A stretch of 64,000 nt of DNA from Podocnemis expansa (lineage: Eukaryota; Chordata; Testudines; Podocnemididae). A program made the translations under genes and the position numbers. Shown in pieces: positions 47,761 to 59,400 of this stretch. The stretch lies in contig ML681964.1 of assembly GCA_007922195.1 (NCBI GenBank), positions 6,280,445 through 6,344,444 on the forward strand, written 5' to 3'. Numbering within the stretch: the stretch's first letter is position 1; each line of letters starts with the position of its first letter. A model generated the notes under the pieces. It was not told the origin of the DNA, ran no database searches, and saw only the letters and a program-made list of their open reading frames with translations.

Positions 47761-48829
47761 GGTGAGTAGTAGAAACTATAGAGATGGGATGGATGAATAA
47801 AGACAGCAGCCCAGGGCTACTTATCCTATATCATGACTTAGGGAGACACTCTGTGGGTATCACTAGACTGCACAGGCTGTTTATTGATTCTGGGAGCTAG
47901 AGAACCACAATGAGAATGGCAAGGTTTCAGTCAGTGCTCAGCAGTCCCAGTAAAGTATCTCCTTTATATTAATTACAATTCAGGGCTCTTGCTTCATTTC
48001 TCTACTGCAGAGGCATTAGAAATAAATGAACTTATGCACTCCAAAGAACCTCCACTAATCAGAAATAATGAATAATTAACTTGAAAAAGTTTGGAAGTTC
48101 AGCTTGGCTAAACACCTCCAAATTTGAAAGCTTCTCAAACGATAGCCAAACCACCCAAATTATTTACATCCATACAAGGCTCAGATGCCAATAGATTCTG
48201 GTTCTGGTCAAAGAGGAAATACTAACAGCAGTATTTCTTGGGGCAGTGGGTGCTTTTGCTTCTGACTCCAACTGGAATCAGAAAGTAAAGATGCAAAAAT
48301 GAAAAGTTAACAAAATCTTTACAATGTTGGAGATAGTAATGCAATGTCTGAGTCACTTTTTACTTTTTCCAAACCAGTTCACCTGCCTCTACTTGCAGTT
48401 ACTAAAAAAGTAGATTGCTTTATTTTCCACTGGAGACTTAAAAGATATCTTAGAAATAAAACAGAATATATTCAGAATGCTCCTGGGGAAATGAATACTG
48501 TTAAGCACTAAACGGAGCAAGTCTCTTCAGGAAGCACCAATTGTCATCCACTGAGAATGCTGGAAAAAGCAACAAGGCTGATGCTGGGTTAATTTTGCTT
48601 AACTTGCAGAATTCACTTTGTACCTTGAAAAATAAGGTGGATTTTTCTGAACCTTAAAAACAGTTTTCTGCTATGCAGACTCTCTCATCCTTCCCCAACC
48701 ACAGCCCAGTTTTTAAGGTTTTGTCCTTCTTCTGTACCATTGGGCACAGTTGACTTGCTGGTGGATTCTCTGTAGCTTAAAGATTTTAAACCATAATTTG
48801 AGGACTTTAACTCAGTTATAGGTTAGAAG
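47761..48829. other. No gene recognised
   Basis: Ordinary AT-rich sequence between the LTR and a CR1 tail. No feature is supported. Confidence 0.5.
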
Positions 48830-48913
48830 TTTATTACAGGAGGCTCTGTGTTGTGCAGGTGGTCAGACTAGATTACCATATTGGTCCCTTCTGTCCTTAA
48901 GAGTCTATGAGTC
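48830..48913 (+). mobile_element. CR1 3'-tail fragment
   Basis: TTACAGGAGGCTCTGTGTTG, then GGTGGTCAGACTAGATTACC and TTGGTCCCTTCTGTCCTTAA, ending GAGTCTATGAG, follow the terminal ~80 bases of an old CR1 subfamily. Only the extreme 3' end is present, the usual result of severe 5' truncation. Confidence 0.8.
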
Positions 48914-49645
48914 AGTGGCAGACAAAGTATCTGGAGCTTCATTCTCTATGGCTATAATGCTCCACCCAGCCAAACAGAGAGAGGCTCTGTCAGAGAGCTG
49001 ATTATTGCCCCCTGGCTCCAGGACAAGCCATAGCTACAGAGGGCGACTTTAACTTACATAATTAGCATACTATCCCTCAGAATTTACACCAATGGAGAAT
49101 TACGTGTAGCAGCCTTCCTCTGCCACATCCTCTCTCCTCATAACGCTTCATCCCTCTCACTAACACGTTCCTTTTCCTTCCTTATACTAAGAGAGTAGTG
49201 GCCAACACCAGAAGTGTTTTCCAGTGGGACACTGACCTCTTCAGGTTAATATCCACCAAGTTTTGCTCGTGCCATTAATTGGCAAACTAGAGAATCTAGC
49301 CCTTTATCTAGAGAATCTGGGCATCATAATGATCCTTAAACAAGATGGTAGAAGTTAAAGGAAATAATACTTTGGCAAAGCATAAACTTATCCATCTATC
49401 AGTGTTTGGAAAAACCAACCCTGCCTAAATCCTAAATTTGATTACCCCAATTACAGCTGGTTCAACAACCTATGAGAAATTTAACAACCACCACCTACTC
49501 CTTTATTATTAAGGGGTTATGGATTAGGTCCCATCTTCATGAAGGATGGAAGCAACATAGCTGTCATTCATAGATGAGTCACATCTAGCAAAGATTAACA
49601 GAGAATTACTTGAAAATTGACAAAACAAGTAGGAGATTTTCCACT
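48914..49645. other. No gene recognised
   Basis: No repeat or exon could be supported in this interval. Confidence 0.5.
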
Positions 49646-49653
49646 GTTTACAG

Positions 49654-49830
49654 CAGGGGTGCCCAAAGTTTTTGTACATTGGGGCCACAAAGCCTGACTG
49701 GTGTGGGCCCATGGGCCACAAAATTCCAAAACCGGTTCTTTTTGCACTGTACATGATATACAGTTATATATATTCATTGTATTATTACAAACAAAAAAGC
49801 CCTTTGTGGGACACACTTTGGGCACTCCTG
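49654..49830. mobile_element. hAT-type nonautonomous element, 177 bp
   Basis: The left end CAGGGGTGCCCAAAGT and right end CTTTGGGCACTCCTG are inverted repeats. Flanks GTTTACAG (49646-49653) and GTTTAGTG (49831-49838) agree at six of eight positions. The interior, with GGGCCACAAA and GGGCCCATGGGCCAC motifs, is noncoding. It resembles the 17663-17849 element in type but not in full sequence. Confidence 0.8.
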
Positions 49831-50039
49831 GTTTAGTGTTGTTTAGCCACGTTGGTCCCAGAATCTGAGTGAAACATGGAAGGTCTGTACAAACTTCTGT
49901 TAGCAGCTGACACACTAAACCATTACTATCTGCAGTACATGCTGAAAACTCGATACGTGAACAAAAAAGGATATTAATGTGTATCCTGAGAAGTACTGGC
50001 AAATGTATACTCTTTCCGTTCCAAAGAAACTCTTAATAT

Positions 50040-50457
50040 TCAATTTGATCTATTTTGCTCCTATATTTTCAATACCAATCAAGCTATTTCTGAGTGTCCA
50101 AATAGTCTTAAATTTGTTTTTGTTGTTCCTGTTCTCTTGATGCTCCAAAGATCATTTCCAGAAGCTTGATTTGATGATGAGTCTTTTAACATAAGCAATC
50201 CATCCTCACATACGCTGAAATGTTCTTTCAGCTTCATTCACCTTTTCTTTAATTTCATTTAGGCTGGCTTTCATTTGAGCTACCTCAATTTTAACCTGTG
50301 TAAAAGCTCCATCTACCTTATTTACTGTTTGTCTGATTTGAAAGATCTCCTCCATTAAGTCCTTAAGCGACAACTCAGTGGCCATTTTTGGCTCCAGCTG
50401 TTTGTCAGGAGAGGTCAGCAATTGCCTCAGTCTTTTATTTGTCTGAACAACATTCAA
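50040..50457 (-). pseudogene. Possible L1-like LINE ORF1 fragment (coiled coil)
   Basis: The minus-strand frame at 50457-50206 encodes 83 residues. They contain a MATELSLKDLMEEIF start-like segment followed by heptad-spaced hydrophobics (VNKVDGAFTQVKIEVAQMKASLNEIKEKV-type pattern), which predicts a coiled coil as in L1/Tx1 ORF1 proteins. After a stop, the sequence down to about 50040 may be a degenerate RNA-binding part (an ENR-like triplet near 50070). No reverse transcriptase adjoins it. A coiled-coil host exon is a less likely alternative. Confidence 0.45.
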
Positions 50458-50654
50458 ATTGGTTTCAGAGCAATTGTTTTGTTCCTGTTCCCTGTCATGC
50501 TACCTTTAAAATAACAACAAATTACCTCATTTCTAGTGTGGGTTTTATTTCTTTACCACATACCAGGGGCATGGAGCCAGACAGCAGTTTCAGAACTACC
50601 TTCTGCTCAACATATTACCCATGAGTTCTGCTACATCAGGTTTGTAGCATATGA

Positions 50655-50820
50655 AGTTATTTTCACTTATACAGCATCTTCCATCCAAGGATTTCAGGAT
50701 TCTCCATAAATGTTAAATTTACCTCCACAACATCCCTATCAGATAGCAATATTTACCTACCCTCTATTTAATAAATGAGGAAATTGAGAACCAGGAAACT
50801 AAAAGCCCAATTTTACAAAC
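50655..50820 (-). mobile_element. MIR/CORE-SINE-like fragment
   Basis: The plus strand ends in AATAAATGAGGAAATTGAGAACCAGG, preceded by AGCATCTTCCATCC and CTCCACAACATCCCTATCAG. This resembles the inverted 3' half of MIR/L2-type repeats (CCCATTTTACAGATGAGGAAACTGAGG). It is strongly diverged. Confidence 0.55.
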
Positions 50821-50837
50821 AATATTTATTTAAAAAA

Positions 50838-50905
50838 ACCAAGGAGTCGTGTGGCACTTTTTTTTTTTCTTTTGCTGGACTAGACTAACATGGCTGTCCC
50901 TTTGG
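50838..50905. repeat. Foldback-family terminal fragment
   Basis: CCAAGGAGTCGTGTGGCACTT, then a T run and TTTTGCTGGACTAGACTAACATGGCTG, match the outer parts of the foldback copies at 58008-58200 and 60510-60620. The central palindrome is missing. Confidence 0.7.
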
Positions 50906-52440
50906 AAACTGACAAAATACTATAAAAACAGTCCTACCCATGTGAGTAGCCGTCTGTAGGTTTGAACCACATGTCATATAAGAAACCTGTGCCAGTGCAG
51001 AAAATAGAATCTAGGTTTCTGATTTTTCAATCCTGTCCTTTAACCACAAGATTATCTTTCCTCCTTTATGCAGGCTTAGAAGATGACAACCAGAGGAAGT
51101 TAGATAAAATGCATCTAGTATTCATGAAACTGGAGGCTACTTAGTCAGAAAAAAAAGAGTTCATGACATTCAGTCTTCATCAAGCCTGTATGATATGGTT
51201 TATCATCTTGTGTGTCTATCAGAGGCAGAGCCTCAAATCAGTGAATGTGAAAGATACAGCCTTCTACAATACAGGGTTGCTGTGAGACAGATTGGAGTGA
51301 TTTAAATTAAAGTGATTTAAATGAAACGATTTTTTAAAAAATCAATTATTTAAATCAAGTTAAGTCTCTAAAACTAATCTGAAAATGAGCTGTTGCAATT
51401 TTAGATTAAATGAATAATGTCCTGAAGTACAGACTTCTTAAATACTGCCATCAATCAGGTATTTGATCTAAATTTTACAAAACTTCCATATATAAAAAAT
51501 TAAATGCTGAAAATTAGGACTCCAGTCACCTAAACATGGAAGTAGGTATGTAACTTATTCACATGAATAGTCCTATTGACTTAAATTGGACTAATGTGGT
51601 TAAAGTGAAGCAGGTGCTTAACTGTTTGCACCATCAAGGCCTGAATTTACGGTTTTATTAAAATCTTCTCTCTTTTGGACTACGGTATCTGTCCCATTGG
51701 TAGCTTCAGTGCTAATAGTGTGAAGTTATTTAGGTTTTCAACACACGAAAAAAGTTATTAGGAACTTCTTTATACACACAGTCAAATTTATTTTAAAACA
51801 CGAGTCTAAAATTAGACTCCTAAATCAATATTTAAACTCCCAAGTTTGAGATTTTCAAAAGCACATGCGACTTAAGTGCATAACTCCAAATGACTTCACA
51901 ACTACAAACGCTGATGGGGGAGCATAGGTTGGCTTAAGTATTTTGGCTTTCTTGACCTGCAGAATTTACTATATTGGTGGCTGCTGTAAGTAGCAAATAC
52001 AGGTTGGACTATTTGCTTAACAATTTTGAGTTTGAGTTGTTCCCACAGCAAGATGGCTCTGGACTTGGCTTTGTCAGCTTTGATCATTCTAACTGTGAAA
52101 ATCAATGGTCTTGAGTCAAAAAGAAACCAAGTTTCTTATTCATCCTGCTGTGATATATTTAAAAAAAAAATCAAAGCAAAAAGAGAGATGGACCCAATTT
52201 GCATTTCCATGTAGGCTCCTTTTCCACTGTCCAAATGGTGTAAAGCAGACTTTGGGTAAACAAAACTCATGCTGGGATGAATGTATACCACTGAAAGCTG
52301 TAGCCATTACAAGAATCCAGAACAGGATGCTGGAATATAGCAGGAACTGAACATGAAGAAATGGAGGCCTCACCTAAATATGAGATTACTATAAGCAGGA
52401 GTGTCATGGGAAAGAATTAATGAATGACAAATAATTATGT
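50906..52440. other. No gene recognised; old repeat scraps
   Basis: 51500-51620 and 51780-51900 contain weak members of the TTTTCAAAAGCAC/GACTCC dispersed family. A dense AT palindrome cluster at 51296-51362 is listed separately. No gene is supported. Confidence 0.5.
51296..51362. repeat. Cluster of AT-rich palindromes (ATTTAAAT repeats)
   Basis: Three ATTTAAAT-type sites (GATTTAAATTAAAG, GATTTAAATGAAAC, TTATTTAAATCAAG) and one self-complementary GATTTTTTAAAAAATC lie within about 65 bases. Their spacing of some 16-25 bases and shared GTGATTTAAAT starts indicate a small diverged tandem array. Confidence 0.7.
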
Positions 52441-52575
52441 ATATTGTAGCAGAGGGGAGCAGTTAGGCAGCTGCTGAGAGGCAGCCGGGCATCCGAACTC
52501 CCCCTACTGGCAGAGGAGACCCGGCAGAGCGGCCGGGGCCGGAACCAAAGGGAAGGGCGCTGGGAGTAGGAGGAC

Positions 52576-52583
52576 TATAAAAG
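52576..52583 (+). promoter_or_regulatory. TATA box of the LTR promoter
   Basis: TATAAAAG sits about 130 bases into the LTR in a GC-rich context, giving a predicted start near 52605-52615. This matches the usual U3/R layout. Activity is inferred. Confidence 0.6.
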
Positions 52584-52626
52584 GGACCGGACCAGGCAGC
52601 CATGGCAGGAGCCTAGAGGGAAGTGG

Positions 52627-53004
52627 TTGTCACCCCTGGCAGACCTCCCTCCACCGGGAGTAAAGGAGACTAACTGGCGCCCAGACTCCACACCTGAGAA
52701 GAGCTGGGGGGAGGAACCTTGGGCAACTGCACCCCTGGAGAAAACTCCTCCAGGGGAGGACCTTGATGAGCTTCCCTCCGCCGACAGCCTGAACCCTGCA
52801 GACCAGCCCGATGCTGGGGAGGACAGCGAACTCGCCCTTCCAGACTCGTGCGACCTGGAGGAGCTGCCATTGGCCGAGGAAGCCAAGTTCCCAGCCTTGC
52901 CTCCCGAAGATAGTGAGGGCCTGACGGGGATGCCCTGGGGATCCTACCCAGAGGATCACGAGGACAGTGTGCCCCAGGCCTCAGTGGGCAAGGGAAGGAA
53001 GTAG
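52627..53004 (+). other. Acidic, proline-rich open frame inside the LTR (coding status doubtful)
   Basis: A 125-codon frame begins at a TTG and has no in-frame ATG near the start. The nearest ATG (52602) is in another frame and stops after four codons. The predicted peptide is rich in D, E, P and L (for example EDSELALPDS, LEELPLAEEAK) and has no recognised domain. It lies just downstream of the predicted transcription start. It may be a chance result of GC-rich composition, as the opposite strand is open too. Confidence 0.2.
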
Positions 53005-53249
53005 CCCAGGGACAATTGTAAGTCAGTGTGTTTCGGCGAGAGCCCCACTGACACAGTGGCCTTCCGCGTGGCTACTGCTAGGGCCCTGGGCTGGAACGCA
53101 GTGGAGTGGGTGGTCCTGCGTTCCCCTTCCCTCCCCTGCTACCAGCCGAGCCACGGTTCGGTTGCCTTACCCCAGCCGGGGTTGAAGGCCGGAACTTGCG
53201 AACGGTTTGCTTGCCTCGCCCTGACGAGGGGAGGACCTGGCAACAATAT

Positions 53250-54960
53250 TTATAATGTAATATGATTAATTAATAATTAAAGTAATAACTGAGCAACTCT
53301 AGAGAAAGGACTAGCATTATAGCGATGATACAAAGAAGTGCCATCAAAATTGGTGAACTACATTTGCCCATCATCAAAAATAAAAATGAAGCTTTATGAA
53401 AACAATTTAAAACAGTTTTAAGGCTCTAGCACCAAAACAGCCATTGTGAAACTGACACTTCCTTGCTGTTTGCCTCACCAATTGTGTACAAAACTGTGTA
53501 CTGGAAATCACTTGCCAAGTAAAATTTATGGTAGCTTAACTTCACAGTCTGGCTTCTCGTGACTTATACAATGTTTAATGGTTGCAAAGCAAAATAAATC
53601 CTATGTTTGCAACATTTTTTTAAAGGTAAATACTGTATTTGCTATATTATTTGCCAGGTCTTCAGTCACAACCCAAGAATGTAGATCTTTCACCCATTTA
53701 TTATAGAAAATACTGCTCAAGGGAAACTGCTTCAAACTGATTTATGTGGTAGACATCAAAAGACAAGCCAGTCAAATTCTACAATCTGGCAGATGGTAAT
53801 GGATTTATGCATATTTATGTAGCATGTATTTACTTGTCGACTTTGTTATCCATCTTCCACTTCCCATCACCCCCCAAAAAAGTAGATGGTAATTCATAAG
53901 ACTGATGCTGTGACTGGCTGACGCTTCCTTCGCAATCTTTTCCTTTGGACAGCCTAGAAACCAGCATGCTCTGTGAAGCTATTTTAATTGTTTTACAGTT
54001 TTATTACAAAACATCCTGTCTGTTACATTTGCTTCCTGAAGCTATCATAACAATGTTAGTTGCTACTGCTTACATCTCCCTCAGGGTATCTGATTTTACA
54101 GTTACAATTAAAGTCAGTAAGTAGCTCACCAGCATAACAACATTAATTTGTTTTTCTAATTTATCTGACATTTTAAACATATTAAGGTAGAAAATATACA
54201 TCGAACAAGATTTCATCACTGGCATACATCCTTGCAACATCAGGCTTTTTGTCTTTTTTCCCCCCTTGCCAAAGCAAGCAAGTCTTTTACTTGTGTGATA
54301 CTTTTATTTATCCTGAATTGCTTCGGCACCATTGTACTACACTCATGCTATATTTAATGCGAGTCTGTAAAATTTATACATAAAAACCACATCATGGTTC
54401 TGGTTTAAAAATTCATAAAAAGCCCCCAAAGAAAGAAACCGAGAATAGGTCTGTAGAACACACACACTGTTACTCCAAATTCACACATTTGTCTAGCATT
54501 TAAATTCACTTGCCCCTTCCACTCTCCACCTCCCAGATCAGCATGTGGGGCTCAGTGCTTCTGCATTAGAGCAAGGTGGTCAGCTAGAAAATTCTGCCCA
54601 GATGTACTGGGGGGCCTGGATGACAAATAAGTTTGGCTATCCTTGCAATGTACTATATAAGTTCTGAAAGCATTTATTCATGTTGGTGCAACTAATGTAT
54701 AGGAATGTGTCTACCCAAAGCTTTAGGCACCTTGACCAGTAACACAAAGTACAGTCTTGTGCCTGGTACACACACACTTAACACCTCACTAAAAAGTACT
54801 CTCAAACTGAGCTCATTAAAAAGCTATGCAAAAACCTCTTTAGACTTCCATATTTTGATTCTAGGGGTAGCTTATGTAAATGTAGTTTAAGCTAATTCCT
54901 TACTGATTGAAGATGTGCTGAACTGATCTGAAATAAAATAGTCTATGAAGTTTTCGGAGG
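53250..54960. other. No gene recognised
   Basis: AT-rich sequence that resumes directly after the LTR. No repeat or exon could be supported. Confidence 0.55.
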
Positions 54961-55205
54961 GTCAGTCATATTAGCCTGTTTTAAGCAAATGAGAAGGAGT
55001 CCTGCAGCTCCTTAGAGACTAACAAAAAATTTGGGGAGGGCATAAGTTTTCCTGGGCTAGTACCCAATATGTCAGATGTATGAAGTAGTAGAAAGTTCGG
55101 TTTGTTTGGTGGTAGAAGCTTCCACTTCATGCATCTAATTAAGTGGGTCCCAGCCCACAGAAGCTTAATTTTTTGGTCATCTGTAATATGCCACAGGACT
55201 CCTCA
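54961..55205. repeat. Foldback-family copy, diverged
   Basis: The left part reads AGTCCTGCAGCTCCTTAGAG, ACTAACAAAAAATTT and GGGCATAAGTTTTCCTGGGC. The right part has CCACTTCATGCATCTAATTAAG, TCCCAGCCCACAGAAGCTTAA and GCCACAGGACTCCT, an imperfect inverse. This is the longer version of the family, with the CCACTTCATGCATCT centre seen in turtle copies. Confidence 0.75.
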
Positions 55206-58007
55206 TTGTCCGTCTATGCAGGGTTTTGTATCAATTTTAGTCAATCCATTTTAAAATCTGTGAAGACAGTTCTTAGTTTATGATCCCACAGTTGACCAAC
55301 ATGTGGCTGGACTGCTGAATTGCCAGAGAACCCTACTGAAGTCAGTGACTCCCCAATTATCTCAGGTGAACTCCCTCTTACAAGGGGCAGTGGGTGAGAG
55401 ATATTAATTAAATGGTCCTCACTGGGAAAGCCTTTCCATCCCAAACAGAAAGAAAGGTGGAGGGAGGAAGGAAGATGGGAAGAAAAATTCTTGGCCTCTT
55501 ATGTTGATGAGTATAAAAAAGGAAGAGCTTAGTTATCTAAGACAAAGAGTACTCCTTTTAATCAATGTAGTAGATCCTCACTAAAGCAAGGGATGGGTAT
55601 ATTTCCTCCCTCTCAGTGACTAAAATCCTCAACTCACCTTCATAACACCGCATCTTCCTTTAAGCAACCAAAGCCCAGCCCTACACCAGTTCACTTTAGC
55701 TTATGGTGATCATCTCTCTCCAAGCTATCAAATCTTTCCTTCAGTAATAAATATCCTTATCACCTACCCACCCAAACAGCTACCATAGGGTTGAAGGCCC
55801 ATTTCAGCCTCCAGTCTCAAAACTGCTGCTGTGCAATTATGTAAGGTTAACATTGAAGTCTGTATCAAATTGTAAATTAGGTAAAAAAAAAAAAAAAAAG
55901 CTTATTTTGGAAATGTATTATTCTAATAAATTATATTTATAAAATTAATTATAAAATATTCAAAACAATGTGCTATGGCCAAATTAAATACTAGTGTTAC
56001 TAAGAAAATCAATATTGCATCTCTTATATTAACTTTGATAGTGCTTGTGATTCTTTTAAATATATAGTATAATTAAGAGAAACAGTTAAATCTTTTCTGC
56101 TTGTCCTTCACTGCTATAGAATGCCTATCCCACCTGCGATGCAGTGAGCTGCATAAATAAGAGATCAGAGTACATCACCTCGGCATTTGAGTCATAGAAT
56201 ATGTTGAAGCATTTTCCTTCATAAAGTGGTTATTGGTGAATTGCTCACCCATTAAAATTCTACTATTTTCCAATTCTTGGGGGGGGGGGGGGACCACTGG
56301 GGAACAAAACTGCAATTTCATGAAACATTTGCAGAGGGTAGTTCTTTTTGTACTTTGCAAGCCCTTCATTTGCAAGACCTGGCACCTGTTCACTTTGGCT
56401 GGTTCAGGGTACTAAGCAAAGCAGTGACATACGAAAAGAATGGGTTTGTGGCAATAACAGAGTAATAGCCACACAGTGCTAAGCCACCATAAAATAAGTC
56501 AGAAAGAGCTTTTGGGTGATACTCAAGAAAAGGAAAGCCAGTTAAAATTCAGATCTGTGTACCAGGCAGGAAGCAGCAAGGAAGTTTCAAATTTTATTTG
56601 CAACAAACTACAAGATCAATCATGCCAATTTAAATACGTTGGTGTAATTACACTAGTGCAAACCATTTTATGTAGACTTGCTGCACCAACATAAAATAGG
56701 GCTTACCATGATGACTCTTAACCAGCAATTTATCAGATAAACTGCGCTGTGCCAAGGCAGCACCTCTACATTAGGAGTCTGCACCGGTATAACATCAATG
56801 TAGTGACACTGCTGGAATTTTTAATCCTCACCACCACCGCCATTCAGTGAGTCCTAATAAGCCCTTGTACAAGTGGTCTACCATACTGTATTTAGCCTTA
56901 AGCTTGCACTGATCCTTAAAGACTTCAGAAACTCTTGCAGGGATTAAATGACATCTGCATACCACACCTCAGTTCTTAATAAGAAGCTGTCTCCTAAAAC
57001 AAAATGTATTTGTCCTGTTCTAAGAAGGAATGCTCATTGCATCATGTATGGCCAGAAGACATAAAACCACTGCAGAGGCGCTAAACACCAAATGTGCACT
57101 CTGTACTTCAGATCAAGACTAAAAGGACTGATATTTCCAGCGCTGTCAATTCCATACCTTTGAAAAAACATAAGCATTGTGCAAAAATGTATAAAAATCA
57201 AAAGCAAAAAGTAAAGACATTATAAAGGTGTGTTTCGTATCTGCTTCCCACTCTTGTAATATTATGTGTAAAGGCTCATTTCCCAAGGATAGGCTCCCTC
57301 TGCTGGTCACAATTTTTTACAAGATGACAGTTTTTAAATGCTAAAGACTACTGTGAGTTACTGTGATTTTTCTTATGTTGAAATAAATCATTAATGAAAT
57401 ATGAAAAAAATACATTTTACGTTGCTTAGGAAGAAAAGTAAACAGACAGATTATGGAAACTGTAACTAACTAATTCCTAAATGGATTTTATTAGAATTAT
57501 CTGAATAATTTCTTACCTTTTGCTTTCTGGAAAAAACAAAAAGCAAAACCCCCACCTTCCTTTAGCAAAATCTTTATTCACTTTGCTTTAGAAAAAAAAT
57601 CCTAGATCTGCATGGTCCTAGACACAAAAAGATAGTAAACTACAAAGAACAGCAAAGGCAACTCAAAAAGGCAGTCAGTCATATTGCAGTCCATATGCAA
57701 AAGGATGGGTTTGTTTCTCAAAACTTGATATTTTGTTATTCCTAGTTTACAGTGTAGTCAGCACTTCACTATTATGATTCGCAACATGACTATAAATGAC
57801 CTCACCTTTCCAAAATGTCAGAGTATCTAATTCTTGCAAATAACCCACATTCAGAAATAAACTGCTCTAGTAGCTAGGTCACTCCCTGACCCACCCACAC
57901 TTTAACTCACAATTTCTCCCCAGTACTAAGGGATGGATTTAGTCTTTGTTTCTGCAGGGAATTCAGGACAGATACCTCAGGTGCCTGTTCTCAGTGGGTA
58001 AGTTCCA
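55206..58007. other. No gene recognised; homopolymers and a possible repeat
   Basis: Poly-A lies near 55880-55898 and a run of 14 G at 56279-56292. Text at 56630-56830 (TACGTTGGTGTAATTACAC, TGCACCGGTATAAC) resembles a turtle short element with CACCGGTATAA motifs. No exon is supported. Confidence 0.45.
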
Positions 58008-58200
58008 AAGGGGCAGCTGTTTTAGTCTAGTAAAGCAAAAAAAGCAAGGAGTCTTGTGGCTCTTAAAGACTAACAGATTTATTTATCGCATGAGCTTTCG
58101 TGGGAGAATATCCCTTCAAAGCATCTGACAAAGTGGGATATTCTCCCACGAAAGCTCATGCAATAAATAAATCTGTTAGTCTTTAAGTGCCACAAGATTT
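58008..58200. repeat. Foldback element, near-perfect ~64-bp arms
   Basis: The left arm (about 58051-58114, from GTCTTGTGGCTCTTAAAGAC to GGGAGAATATCCC) and right arm (58135-58198) are reverse complements with only about three mismatches. The loop is 20 bases (58115-58134). Outer sequence GGGCAGCTGTTTTAGTCTAG and AGCAAGGAGTC is shared with other copies (50838, 60510). This is the youngest-looking member here. Confidence 0.92.
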
Positions 58201-59264
58201 TCCCCCTTCCCCCCCTCAGTGTGTAGGATCTGTGAGGAAGGCAACTCTGGGCATGGGGGAACAGTTGTCACCAAGCACACCTGCACACAAAAATTCACTC
58301 TACCAAATACAATTATTATTAATTATTTTAACAGAACTATATAGTGTCCAGGAACATCATTCAAAGAATCAGATTTTATGGTCTTGTGTTCCAGTCCTGC
58401 AATGAGAACAATGCAGGCAGGCCTCTGGATCTATACAATTCTTGGTACAAAACAAGGCTCAGGAGATTATAACATACACGGATATTTTATCTTCTTCACT
58501 CACTCTGATCCAAAAGCTCTGCTACTAGGTTCATTAGCATTTGGCATCTTTAAATCTACCCAGTATAAAGAAATCAATAAAATATATAAATAAAAGCTAT
58601 CCAATAAAGTATCAAGTTCCATGTACACAAATTTCCAGTCTCGTAGAAGCTGTGTATTTCAAAAGCAACACTAACAACTTAACAGTAAATCAATGGAGTA
58701 CAGCACCTCTACAAAAATCTAAGCCTACCATTGAAATGACAGACTTTTCTCTTCCTCATCTCCATTTTAAAATGTAAAGGGATATGGTATTTTGAAATTA
58801 AATGAATATAATCCACACATTAATTCAAGAATGGAAAAATTCAAGTGACAAAGAAGGATCTAGGCCAATTCATCAACATACTTTAAGTACATGCTTAGCT
58901 TTAAGCATGTGAGTCACGCCAGCAAACTCATTGCTGGATCAAGGAACCCCATGTACATCTTACACAGCCATCTAGGAAATGCTTCTATAAAACACAAAAG
59001 TTGACAGAATGTTTATCAATCCACTGCAGTGGATTGTCAGACTATCAGGTATCAATGCTTTCCAGTGTGGTTTTGCAGCCTAAGGTGTTTTCAATAAATA
59101 AAATTTATTTAAACTGAACAAATTACTACAGGTTGTGATCTGTCTCAAGCAGTCCAAAGAGAAGAACATACAATATTCTACCTTGAAATTTCAAATGCAA
59201 CTATGGAAAAATTCTAATTCATCTACTTCTTCTATGCCAGTGTATTATCAATTATTATTTACAT
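58201..59264. other. No gene recognised; dispersed repeat at 58850-58945
   Basis: At 58850-58945 the phrases TTTAAGTACATGCTTAGCTTT, AAGCATGTGAGTCACGCC and TTGCTGGATCAAGG form a small palindrome-like unit of the same family as 5735-5870. The rest is unique AT-rich DNA. Confidence 0.5.
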
Positions 59265-59400
59265 TTAAATTGCGGGAGCACCTAACAGCCCCCATCAAGA
59301 TAGATGCCCCATTCTGGTAGCTGCTGTGCAAACATAAAAGACAACATACTCTTTGCACCAAAGAACTGACAATCTAAACAGACATGATAAACAGTAATGC
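59265..59400. repeat. Old dispersed repeat fragment, class not assigned
   Basis: GAGCACCTAACAGCCCCC, TAGCTGCTGTGCAAACATAA and CCAAAGAACTGACAATCTAAA match the common amniote phrase set GTGCTAGGCGCTGTACAAAC...CAAAGAGCTTACAATCTAA. It is related to 1727-1835. Confidence 0.5.

Larger units (their letters stand above)
52445..53245 (+). mobile_element. Probable solo LTR, 801 bp, with TATA box
   Basis: The block starts TGTAGCAG and ends GGCAACA (TG...CA). The 4-mer ATAT flanks it on both sides (52441-52444 and 53246-53249), fitting a 4-bp target duplication as made by Ty3/Gypsy or some retroviral integrases. It is GC- and CpG-rich in an AT-rich setting and has TATAAAAG at 52576-52583, which sets the plus orientation. 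No polyadenylation hexamer is obvious inside. No internal element flanks it, so it looks like a solo LTR. Confidence 0.75.

Noticed and set aside
47144..47769. 201-codon and 131-codon plus-strand frames
   Set aside because: They lie within the GC-rich probable LTR, overlap in different frames and are rich in S/P/L/A as expected from CT-rich composition.
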